The notes under the pieces were generated by a model. The model had not been told where the DNA came from, did no database searches, and saw nothing but the letters and a program-made list of their open reading frames with translations. Positions 1-6,561 of a stretch of DNA of 8,706 nucleotides are shown piece after piece; positions within the stretch are counted from its first letter, which is position 1, and each line of letters begins with the position of its first letter. The stretch is from Armatimonadota bacterium (GTDB lineage: Bacteria; Armatimonadota; UBA5829), in the NCBI GenBank assembly GCA_023474015.1, contig JAMCYN010000102.1:1-8706 (forward strand), written 5' to 3'. A program made the position numbers and the translations under genes.

Positions 1-1
1 G

Positions 2-892
2 TTCAAGTTAGGCCAGGGATGGTATGGCCCAGGCTACCCGGTCTGGTACATCGGCACGGACACCAGCGACATCCGGTTTGCCACCACTCAACACCTCAGA
101 CTCAGCCCGAACCTGAGGAGGGGATTCTACGGCGCGGGCGTGGCCGCCGTTTTCATTGTGTGCAATCCGCTCGCAAGCCAGGGCCCGATATTCGAGACAG
201 TGCCGGGGAACAGTCTTTATTCCGGCATCTGGCGGGTCCGCGAAGTCAGGTGGATTGATCTGTCGGCGAGAGTCCCGCTCATCTCCATCGGACAGATTCT
301 CGCCCTCAAGGCGGCAGGCAAGCTGGACTACAAGGAAACCGAAATAAGGGTGGACTATCCAATAATAGCGATTGGGCGGCTTGGATTCCCGACCGATCCC
401 CCGCTGCGATACGTCGTGCCTCAGGCCAAGGATATCGACATCAAGTACAAGACGGTGGTGTTGCCGTTCTGGTACGTCTACTGCGCCGACGACATCACAA
501 AGACGGTGAATGTCGAACGGGTGATCATTCCCGATGCGGGCACTCAGGGTCTCGCAGTCGATTTGGGGGCCAACTTCGCCCCGATGTTGCAGAATTGGGG
601 CCTGTCGAACTTCCAGCTTGCGGGCACGCAGCGCTTCTGGGTCTCCAGGGGCCCCAAGCCGCTCAACCAGTTCCCCGTGATTGAGCACTGCCCGCCGGAC
701 TTCCAGATATCCAACTCGCCCTACAGTCCGGTGGGACGATACACCGTACTGCGGCGCAATATAGCGCCATGGTCACTGATCAATAACCCGGACTCCATCG
801 AAATGTTCCTGGCCAACGGCGGGCTGATTCTGCTGGATGAAAGCCAGTTCATAAACGCGCCCGTGGTCATGATGATGGTTCAACGACTTTAA
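2..892 (+). CDS. DUF7482-like extracellular protein, 3' part
   Basis: The reading frame is open from the left edge (base 2) to TAA at 890-892. The window holds the last 296 residues, and the true start lies outside it; the GTG at 140 is internal. The visible part is a globular, beta-rich sequence with no CxxCH and no membrane span. Recognisable stretches are VPGNSLYSGIWRVREVRW, a following basic/polar segment, and a C-terminal block with NGGLILLDESQFINAPVV. From memory this pattern (VPG-x-YS-x-W near the front, a closing NAPVV) resembles secreted proteins annotated DUF7482, whose function is unknown. Only three or four Cys are present. It converges on the cytochrome operon across an 84-bp gap containing a hairpin, so it is not part of that operon. 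That it is a real protein is quite sure; the family assignment is moderate. Confidence 0.75.
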   Translation, partial: FKLGQGWYGPGYPVWYIGTDTSDIRFATTQHLRLSPNLRRGFYGAGVAAVFIVCNPLASQGPIFETVPGNSLYSGIWRVREVRWIDLSARVPLISIGQILALKAAGKLDYKETEIRVDYPIIAIGRLGFPTDPPLRYVVPQAKDIDIKYKTVVLPFWYVYCADDITKTVNVERVIIPDAGTQGLAVDLGANFAPMLQNWGLSNFQLAGTQRFWVSRGPKPLNQFPVIEHCPPDFQISNSPYSPVGRYTVLRRNIAPWSLINNPDSIEMFLANGGLILLDESQFINAPVVMMMVQRL

Positions 893-928
893 CGGGCGTT
901 GCCCGCAAGACCAATAGATATTAGGCTC

Positions 929-964
929 GCCCGCATCGTTCGCTCGTGTGCGGACGGTGCGGGC
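929..964 (+). terminator. Hairpin between convergent genes
   Basis: Arms 929-943 and 950-964 form a 15-bp stem with a 6-base loop. Two of the pairs are G-U (936/957 and 940/953) and exist only in RNA made from the + strand; on the opposite strand they become A-C mismatches. This suggests the hairpin serves the + gene ending at 892. No U-tract follows, so it is not a classical intrinsic terminator. A smaller stem (893-897 with 901-905) sits directly after the stop codon. Confidence 0.5.
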
Positions 965-976
965 CAAGCGCGGAAC

Positions 977-2875
977 CTACTGCTGCCCGTGGCAAGGGGA
1001 GCAGTATTTCTTTTCATGGCATTTGAAGCACCCTGAACCTGGCTTGAAGCTAGCGGTCTTGCCGTGGGTGCCGGTCCAATTCTTGGGGTGTGGAATCTCA
1101 ATTCCGTGACAGTTCACGCAATATCGACTCTGGTGGCACATCGAACATGACTTGTCTGTTAGCGCCGTCTTGCCGTGCGTTTTATTCCATGTTTTGTCAT
1201 GCGAGTCAGGCTTGCTAGAGCTTTTCTTATGGCAGTTGTCGCAGGGACTCTTGCCGTGGCAGACCTCGCACCCGGGTGACGACTTGGCGCCATGCGTATG
1301 GCGCCAGTTCGCGTCGTGCGACGCGGGACGCAAGTGGCCGTGACAATTGGAGCACAACTCACGAGTGTGACAGTCTCTGCACGCTCGGTCGGACCCGCGT
1401 GCTTGCGCGCCGTGGCTGACAACCCAGTCGGACGTATGCGACGACGGCCGGCGTCCTACATGGCACGACGCACAGTACGTTTTGTCGTGGCACCTCGCGC
1501 AGACCGCGCGGGTTCGCTTCGTGTACCCGGCATGAAGAGACAACCAACCGGTGGGATGCGGCATCTGCATTCCGTGGCAGTTCCTGCAGTAGGACTCGGG
1601 GTGACATGCTGAACATGTGGTGCTATCCGCGGACGCTTTTGCGCCGTGTTGGCGCACCCAGTTATTCGTGTGCGATCCCGGCTTCTTGTTTGTGTGGCAT
1701 TTCACGCAATAGCTCGGAGGATGACAACTTACGCATCCTTTGCCCTCGATTTCCACGGCCTTGCTGTGGTTACTTGCCCATGACGCGGGTTTGTGAGATT
1801 CCGGCTTTGTGTGTTCGTGGCAACTGGCGCAGTATTGCTTGGTGTGGCAGGGTCTGCACGCCTCCGAGTCCGCGTGCCCCTTATCTATGTGGGTCTTGAG
1901 CCAGTCGGATGCATGGTACTTAAATCGCATGTGGCAGTCGCCGCAGAATCTCCGATCATGACAGCGATCGCAGAATCCGGCATGTTGGTGCATTGCCGCC
2001 GGGTGTTTGTTCACCCAGTCCGGGGTGTGCGCCAGTTTTACGGCATGACATTCGTCGCAGAAGCTTTTCCACTCCGACTTCGGGTGGCACGAATAGCAGC
2101 TTTTTGGGTCCGCCTTGTAGCGCTCCGGATGCATTTGAATCCAGTCGGCGGGATGCGGCCTTGCCCGTCGATGGCAGTTTGCGCACGAGCTTTCGCTGTG
2201 GCAGCGCGCGCAGCTTTCGCGCCCTTGCTCCTTGACTTCCCGCTTGTGGCCTTCCACCCACTCCGCGCTGAAATTCGCGGGTAAGCGGCCGGGCAAGCTC
2301 TCGTGGCATGTGTCGCACGAACTGGAGGCGGTCTTGCCATCGTGACAGGTCGGGCACATCATCATCGCGGGCACGTTGCGAGTCTCACCCGGCTTGCTGT
2401 GCGCCACGTTCGAATGACATACAATGCACCCGATTTGCCGATCCAAGTGCTTCTTGTGTGTCATTTTCAGACCGTGGTAGACAATAACTTCCTCGGTGGA
2501 CTTGTGACACGTCTTGCAGTTTTCATCCCTGACGCGCCCGTGGGATGTCGAGCTATCCCCATTGGCCGCACTCTGCTTGGGGTCTACGACTCCGAGCCTG
2601 GCCTTGACCATCCATACCCATCCGGGATCGTCATGGCAACGGATGCAGTTCACATTCTTGTGAGATGAAAGGTTCCACGACCTGAGCTGACTGCGCATCT
2701 GGTGGCACGACATGCACAGAACACGTCCCTGTGGAACACGGCCTACCAAGCCACCCGCTACTATAACTCCGAGGAGCCCGACGTACACAGCCCTTACGTG
2801 AAAGTTTATGAGTGGAATGCGCATTCGGAAGCGCAGCATTCGCGCCAGCTTTTCTCGTGTGTTGCCTATATTCAC
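977..2875 (-). CDS. 28-heme membrane-anchored cytochrome c
   Basis: This is a 632-residue protein with 28 CxxCH heme-binding motifs (first C at 54, last at 625). The basic N-terminus and the hydrophobic helix at about 28-45 predict one anchor, with the rest outside the cytoplasmic membrane. The first motif is CMSCHQM, the CxxCHxM form of the first heme in NapC/NrfH quinol dehydrogenases, so the front may take electrons from quinol or the membrane partner. Six motifs lie in residues 54-191. From 222 on, eleven diheme pairs follow (CxxCH-x4-CxxCH), starting about every 39 residues, with linkers carrying H-x3-W-x3-H. Two extra His per module would suit bis-His ligation of both hemes. Pair 260/273 has a 4-residue insertion. 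The GTG start has AAGGA 7 bases upstream; ATG codons at residues 13 and 18 are alternatives. It is last in the operon, 25 bp after the HybB-like gene. Likely role: extracytoplasmic electron conduit. Confidence 0.93.
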   Translation of the reverse strand: MNIGNTREKLARMLRFRMRIPLINFHVRAVYVGLLGVIVAGGLVGRVPQGRVLCMSCHQMRSQLRSWNLSSHKNVNCIRCHDDPGWVWMVKARLGVVDPKQSAANGDSSTSHGRVRDENCKTCHKSTEEVIVYHGLKMTHKKHLDRQIGCIVCHSNVAHSKPGETRNVPAMMMCPTCHDGKTASSSCDTCHESLPGRLPANFSAEWVEGHKREVKEQGRESCARCHSESSCANCHRRARPHPADWIQMHPERYKADPKSCYSCHPKSEWKSFCDECHAVKLAHTPDWVNKHPAAMHQHAGFCDRCHDRRFCGDCHMRFKYHASDWLKTHIDKGHADSEACRPCHTKQYCASCHEHTKPESHKPASWASNHSKAVEIEGKGCVSCHPPSYCVKCHTNKKPGSHTNNWVRQHGAKASADSTTCSACHPESYCRNCHGMQMPHPTGWLSLHAGYTKRTRAVCARCHDKTYCASCHVGRRPSSHTSDWVVSHGAQARGSDRACRDCHTRELCSNCHGHLRPASHDANWRHTHGAKSSPGCEVCHGKSPCDNCHKKSSSKPDSHDKTWNKTHGKTALTDKSCSMCHQSRYCVNCHGIEIPHPKNWTGTHGKTASFKPGSGCFKCHEKKYCSPCHGQQ

Positions 2876-2900
2876 GCCCTCATCCTTGCTTCCACCACTG

Positions 2901-4853
2901 CTACGGTTTTTGAGTACTCGCGGCCACCTTCATGGTCGATCCGTCTTTCCGTATGTGGCAAAGCGTGCAATCTTTGGAGATCGAGAATGCCTTCTTCCCG
3001 TCGTGGCACTTCGCGCAATGGTGACCCAGCTCCATTCGCTTGGCGACATTGCTTATCTTGATGAGCGTCATGCCCGCCCGCGTCATTTCAAAGGGTCGAG
3101 GGTGGCAATCCGAGCACCTGGACCCAAGTTTCAACATATGCCTGCCATGGCTAAACCACACGGAGCCGATGCCGTTTGAACCGGACGTTATGAGAAAGTT
3201 TTCCGGCAAAGCCGGTCTGCCGCTCGGTTTGTGCCCGTGGCAAATCGCGCATTCGCGGTCCGTCGAGAACGTGCGAACGCCATCGTGGCATCTTACACAA
3301 CCGTACATCTTCTCGGTATGGAAAGACTTCCGAGAGAAGCCCGGACTGATCATGGGGTAGATTCTGGGATGGCAATTGGTGCAGGCCTCTTCGCCAAGCG
3401 CCACGTGCCGCTCATGGCTGAAGACGACTTTTCCCGGACTCAAGGCGCTTTGAGAAAATGCGTAATCCACGGGCAGTTTAAGCTGCGAATCGCCATTAAC
3501 ATTAATCTTGCGCACGGCTGCCTGAAGAAAAGCGCTGGCCTGTTCCTCCTCGGGTCGGGGCTTCGGTGTCATCGACGGACGTATTACGTAGGCGAACGTC
3601 AAAAACAGCGCCGCCAGCACTCCCAGGACGGCGAACCCGGTCGGTGTTGCCATTTGCAGTCGCGCGGAGCTTGGCCCAGCGGGCCTCATTTCGTCAAGCG
3701 GCGCATAGCCGTCGTGCGATTGCGCATCGTGATTTTCGCTGTGAGCGGGGAATATCGGAAGGTAACGAACGATCAGACCGAATGCCGTTACCCCGCAGAC
3801 AACTATGAAAAGGGTCGTGGCTATCTCGAGGAAAGATGGAAAGTAGGAATAGTTTGCGTATCGTGACATCCCCGTCACGCTCACGTTCAGCCTGTGCATC
3901 ACCACGCCGAGGATAAGGAACAAAGAAGCGTAGAATCTCCCCTGATCGTTTTGTCTAACCCTTTTAATTGCAAACAAGATCATTGGCAGCACGAAGCCGA
4001 GGCTTATCTCCAGCAGGAACAGATAACTCTCGGGAGTACCTGCAAAGATCAGGCCGAGGTTGCCCTGCTGCGCGAGTGTGGCGAATCGCAGCACCAGAAA
4101 GATGCCGACTATAACGGCGACCGCCTTGCCGAGCCCGGCGAGTATGTCCCCGTGCAAACTGACGCCGAAAACCCGATGGCTTATGGTCGATTCGAAGATC
4201 ACCATTGCAGGCCCAACCGCTATCGCTGACACGTAGAATACGACAGGCAGGAAGGGAGTGTACCAGAGACCATGGACCTTTCCGGGCGCTATGACAAAAA
4301 GCGTGCCGAGAGTGGACTGGTGAAGCGTGGATAGCAAAACACCCGCGATGACAAGTGGCGGAGTGAACATGTGAACGACCTTAAGCGGCCGATCGAGGTG
4401 CAGCCATTCGAAGACAGCGGGGCTGAACTCCAGCGCCAGCACCGTGGTGTACATCATCACGCACAGCGCAACCTCGAACATGGCCGAGTGCTCGTTCCAC
4501 ATAACCATCGGATGCCATATTCGCCACGGTTGACCGATGTCGAACAGCAGAGATACGATGGCCATCAGGTAACCGAGAAATGCGGTCAGGATGGTGGCTC
4601 GTAGAATCGGGCGATATCGTTCAAGGCGAAAGACATATACGACTCCGGCCAGAGTGAACCCCCCGGCCGCGAGCGCAACCCCGCACACGATGTCGAACCC
4701 GATCCAGATGCCCCACGGGAACGAATCCGAAAGATTGGTTACGGCGCCCAAGCCCTTTCCGAAGCGAATAACAGTGGCATACAAGCCCACAATGATCATC
4801 GCCGCCTGGACGATCCTCCAAAACGTGACTTTGATACGGGGTACCTGGCGCAT
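2901..4853 (-). CDS. HybB/NrfD-like quinone subunit fused to hexaheme cytochrome c
   Basis: The protein has 650 residues in two parts. Residues 1-370 are a polytopic membrane domain of the NrfD/HybB family; the HybB-like signature is PWGIWIGFDIVCGVALAAGG at about 46-65. This family exchanges electrons with the quinone pool but binds no heme itself. After a charged, His-rich linker comes another hydrophobic helix (about 404-424). Then come two triheme c7-type modules with CxxCH at 491, 519, 535 and at 580, 613, 629. Each begins with a VxFSHxRH-type motif and contains CHDG before its third heme. HybB/NrfD proteins are normally about 300-400 residues and lack hemes, so this is a fusion. Heme attachment requires the C-terminal domain to be outside the cytoplasmic membrane. 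The ATG lies 3 bases after the stop of the upstream gene, whose end supplies AAGGAG 6 bases before it, so translation is probably coupled. Confidence 0.92.
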   Translation of the reverse strand: MRQVPRIKVTFWRIVQAAMIIVGLYATVIRFGKGLGAVTNLSDSFPWGIWIGFDIVCGVALAAGGFTLAGVVYVFRLERYRPILRATILTAFLGYLMAIVSLLFDIGQPWRIWHPMVMWNEHSAMFEVALCVMMYTTVLALEFSPAVFEWLHLDRPLKVVHMFTPPLVIAGVLLSTLHQSTLGTLFVIAPGKVHGLWYTPFLPVVFYVSAIAVGPAMVIFESTISHRVFGVSLHGDILAGLGKAVAVIVGIFLVLRFATLAQQGNLGLIFAGTPESYLFLLEISLGFVLPMILFAIKRVRQNDQGRFYASLFLILGVVMHRLNVSVTGMSRYANYSYFPSFLEIATTLFIVVCGVTAFGLIVRYLPIFPAHSENHDAQSHDGYAPLDEMRPAGPSSARLQMATPTGFAVLGVLAALFLTFAYVIRPSMTPKPRPEEEQASAFLQAAVRKINVNGDSQLKLPVDYAFSQSALSPGKVVFSHERHVALGEEACTNCHPRIYPMISPGFSRKSFHTEKMYGCVRCHDGVRTFSTDRECAICHGHKPSGRPALPENFLITSGSNGIGSVWFSHGRHMLKLGSRCSDCHPRPFEMTRAGMTLIKISNVAKRMELGHHCAKCHDGKKAFSISKDCTLCHIRKDGSTMKVAASTQKP

Positions 4854-4856
4854 GCC

Positions 4857-5609
4857 TTACTCCTTCTCGTCGTCCACTTCCTCGACCAACCGCCGTTTCA
4901 TTTCGATCCGCCGGTTGATCACCCACATGATGCCGAACAGAGATATCCCGCCGATTCCCAGGACATCAGGGACCTTGTCAATAATCTTCCAGGTCAACTC
5001 AGGGTAGGCTTCGCGGATGAGGTCGGACTTGAAGCCCAACTCCCGGAACGAGACCGGAGACAAATACAGAACGGAAGTGCCGCTGGCCTCTTTCTCACCG
5101 TAAATGTGGTTAACATATCTCTCGGGATGTTCCTTGATTCGGCGTCGGGCTTCCTCAAGCAGGGTATTTCTGTCGCCGAACACTGTCGCCGATGCGGGGC
5201 ACGTCTCCGTGCATGCGGGCTGTTTGCCGTGCGCCAACCTCTTGTTCACGCACATTATGCACTTGCCGACTATCGGCACCGGGGAGTCCCACTGATACTT
5301 GGGGACATCAAACGGGCAGGCCATAATGCAGTAGCGGCAGCCGATGCACTTGCCGGAATCGTAAGTTACCGCCCCATATTCCGTCTTGTGGAGCGCGGCG
5401 ACCGGGCATACTGACGCGCACGTCGGCTCGAGGCAGTGCATGCATTGTCGTCGGATGTAATGACCCTTTCGGGATTCCACAATCGTCCAGGTGTAGGCAT
5501 CCAGCTTACCGCCGATTTTGCCGGGCAGTTCGTTGACTTGCTTGCAGATTATTGCGCACGCCCCGCAGCCTATGCACCTGGTCAGGTCAGTAAGAATTGC
5601 TGCGTTCAC
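4857..5609 (-). CDS. HybA/HmcB-like four-cluster ferredoxin with C-terminal anchor
   Basis: The protein has 250 residues and sixteen Cys in the four-cluster arrangement of the DmsB/HybA/HmcB family: C12, C15, C18, C22; C56, C59, C64, C68; C88, C91, C94, C98; C117, C120, C133, C137. This predicts four [4Fe-4S] clusters forming a wire to the partner membrane subunit. A hydrophobic helix at about 213-233 followed by a charged tail matches the C-terminal anchor of HybA-type proteins. Unlike E. coli HybA there is no Tat signal: the ferredoxin domain starts within the first dozen residues. The protein may therefore stay on the cytoplasmic face unless it is exported with a partner. The start is the GTG at 5607-5609, the first in-frame start after a TGA, with a G-rich stretch about 10 bases upstream. 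It precedes the HybB-like gene by 3 bases. No catalytic subunit accompanies it. Confidence 0.92.
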   Translation of the reverse strand: MNAAILTDLTRCIGCGACAIICKQVNELPGKIGGKLDAYTWTIVESRKGHYIRRQCMHCLEPTCASVCPVAALHKTEYGAVTYDSGKCIGCRYCIMACPFDVPKYQWDSPVPIVGKCIMCVNKRLAHGKQPACTETCPASATVFGDRNTLLEEARRRIKEHPERYVNHIYGEKEASGTSVLYLSPVSFRELGFKSDLIREAYPELTWKIIDKVPDVLGIGGISLFGIMWVINRRIEMKRRLVEEVDDEKE

Positions 5610-5663
5610 TGGTCACCATCCCCCCAAGGTTTCTTCAGTTGGCTCCAGAGTTGTGACAGGAGA

Positions 5664-5816
5664 TTAAGGCAAGAAGTCGTGCTGGCGTGCCAAGACTAAC
5701 CACGGGCTCCCATCGATCAGGACCAGGAGCGTGATAGTCAGAACGGCCAACACTGCAACCATTAACATTACTCTATTTGTGAAGTATTTCACTATGTGGT
5801 ATTTCGACGCTCGCAC
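5664..5816 (-). CDS. Small single-span membrane protein, 50 aa
   Basis: This short ORF encodes 50 residues from GTG (5814-5816) to TAA (5664-5666). AGGA lies 7 bases before the GTG, a well-placed SD. The N-terminus is basic (RASKYHIVKYFTNR). It is followed by a continuous hydrophobic helix at about residues 17-34 (MLMVAVLAVLTITLLVLI), then DGSPW and a short polar end; an N-in, one-span topology is predicted. It is the first gene of the operon, 54 bp before the iron-sulfur subunit. The Hmc complex of Desulfovibrio includes a comparably small membrane protein (HmcD), so an accessory or assembly subunit is plausible, but no sequence similarity is claimed. The caveat is that two palindromes overlap or adjoin its start, so the region could instead be mainly regulatory. 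Confidence 0.6.
   Translation of the reverse strand: MRASKYHIVKYFTNRVMLMVAVLAVLTITLLVLIDGSPWLVLARQHDFLP
5778..5793. promoter_or_regulatory. TGTGA-N6-TCACT palindrome (Crp/Fnr-type candidate)
   Basis: Bases 5778-5782 read TGTGA and 5789-5793 read TCACT with 6 bases between. This is the spacing of the CRP consensus TGTGA-N6-TCACA with one mismatch. It lies inside the start region of the 50-aa ORF and 169 bases upstream of the iron-sulfur gene start. The match is visible; binding by a Crp/Fnr-family regulator is inference. Confidence 0.3.
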
Positions 5817-5835
5817 GATGGATTCCTGCGTCTAT

Positions 5836-5851
5836 TGTGAATTGCCACACA
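5836..5851. promoter_or_regulatory. TGTGA-N6-ACACA palindrome (Crp/Fnr-type candidate)
   Basis: This is a second site of the same architecture, TGTGA (5836-5840), six bases, ACACA (5847-5851), again one mismatch from TGTGA-N6-TCACA. The wider arms TTGTG/CACAA at 5835-5852 are perfectly symmetric. It lies 20 bases upstream of the GTG of the 50-aa ORF and 58 bp, centre to centre, from the other site. That is too close to the ORF start for simple activation at -41.5 of a promoter just upstream, so repression or control of a different start is also possible. Confidence 0.3.
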
Positions 5852-6011
5852 AAATATTTTTCAGGGTTTAGCCCAACTTCCGCATTAGCTTGGTCACATC
5901 TGAAAAGGTAGTTCATCTCACGGAACAAAACACGCGCCTATGGCGAAACGCCCTCCAGTCCGCAGTAATAGTGTCCAAAAATACCGGTTGATCTTCCATT
6001 TTGTCAATTGT

Positions 6012-6068
6012 TGTGATAAAATACAGGATTGAAGCCCACCCCAGCGGTGGGTGGTGTTATTTATCACA
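6012..6068 (+). promoter_or_regulatory. Long inverted repeat in the greA leader
   Basis: A perfect 9-bp outer stem, TGTGATAAA (6012-6020) with TTTATCACA (6060-6068), continues through a 2x2 internal loop into ACA/TGT (6023-6025 with 6055-6057). It is capped by an inner hairpin of CCCACC (6035-6040) and GGTGGG (6046-6051) with loop CCAGC. The element ends just before the greA SD (GGGAG at 6070-6074). It could be a 5' UTR structure controlling greA or a pair of protein-binding half-sites. The -10-like TAAAAT overlaps the left arm, so the whole element may not be transcribed. Confidence 0.45.
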
Positions 6069-6084
6069 CGGGAGAAACAGTTTC

Positions 6085-6561
6085 GTGGAATTTTCAGAGG
6101 AAAAGACAGTGCTCACACGCCAGGGCTATGAGGGGATTCAGCGGGAGCTGAGTGAGATCCTTACAGTCAAGCGTCCGGCCCTCGTGGACAGGATAAGAGA
6201 GGCCCGGCAGCTCGGCGATCTGAGCGAAAACTTCGACTACCAGGACGCAAAGCACAGCCAGGCGATGCTCGAGGCTCGAATGAAAGAGCTTAAAACGATC
6301 CTCGCCCACGCCACCGTGATCGACAGCACCGAGAACAACGGCCACGTAGGTATCGGCTCCAAGGTAGTGGTAAAGGACCTGGAAGATGGGTTCGAAGAGG
6401 AGTACACGATCGTCGGACCGGCCGAGTCGAGCCCAGCCCATGGCAAGATATCGCACGAATCATGTGTCGGCGGCGCATTGATGGGACAGAAGGCGGGGGC
6501 CACGGTGATGGTTCAGGCTCCCGGTGGTATCTGCCAGTTCGAGATAGTCTCAGTCCAATGA
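6085..6561 (+). CDS. greA: Transcription elongation factor GreA
   Basis: GreA enters the RNA polymerase secondary channel and stimulates cleavage of backtracked RNA. The product is 158 residues, the usual GreA length. The N-terminal coiled coil carries the signature ARQLGDLSENFDYQDAK, with the acidic tip residues D45 and E48 that coordinate the catalytic metal. The C-terminal FKBP-like domain contains the usual LGDL-to-GSKV pattern and ends with GGICQFEIVSV. The GTG at 6085 is chosen because GGGAG lies 10 bases upstream and because the protein then starts EFSEEKTVLTRQGYE, typical for GreA. The frame is open further upstream but that part is not family-like. The gene overlaps the next one by ATGA. 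Its leader contains a strong inverted repeat that may regulate it. Confidence 0.96.
   Translation: MEFSEEKTVLTRQGYEGIQRELSEILTVKRPALVDRIREARQLGDLSENFDYQDAKHSQAMLEARMKELKTILAHATVIDSTENNGHVGIGSKVVVKDLEDGFEEEYTIVGPAESSPAHGKISHESCVGGALMGQKAGATVMVQAPGGICQFEIVSVQ

Larger units (their letters stand above)
5817..6084. other. Intergenic region between divergent operon and greA
   Basis: These 268 bp separate the minus-strand electron-transfer operon from the plus-strand greA operon. The region is visibly more AT-rich than the flanking genes and has no convincing ORF. It should carry promoters for both directions. I see a -10-like TAAAAT at 6017-6022 toward greA but no well-spaced -35, and no clear promoter toward the operon. 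One TGTGA-type palindrome and the structured greA leader are listed separately. Confidence 0.6.

Noticed and set aside
8..688. 226-residue minus-strand frame opposite the DUF7482-like gene
   Set aside because: The plus-strand protein has coherent motifs and runs through the edge; the antisense frame is a shadow.
977..2222. Regularly spaced repeats suggesting a CRISPR array
   Set aside because: The periodicity (about 118 bp) is that of coding diheme modules, with divergent DNA and conserved codon-level motifs.
1156..2668. Plus-strand open frames across the 28-heme gene (e.g. 1793-2284, 2303-2668)
   Set aside because: Their peptides are low-complexity antisense shadows of the CxxCH repeats, while the minus strand shows a complete cytochrome.
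3231..4604. Plus-strand open frames across the HybB-like gene (e.g. 3231-3866, 3894-4229)
   Set aside because: They lie antisense to a well-supported membrane protein and show no family motifs, SD or membrane/secretion pattern.
5836..5900. Sigma-70 type promoter for the electron-transfer operon
   Set aside because: AT-rich candidates (AATATT, CACAAT) have no properly spaced -35, so no call is made.
5988..6006. TTGAT...TCAA as an FNR box upstream of greA
   Set aside because: The spacing between half-sites is far larger than the four bases of a real FNR site.
6001..6084. Longer greA start at TTG 6001
   Set aside because: The added residues are not GreA-like and cover the leader hairpin; GTG 6085 gives the normal 158-residue length with an SD.
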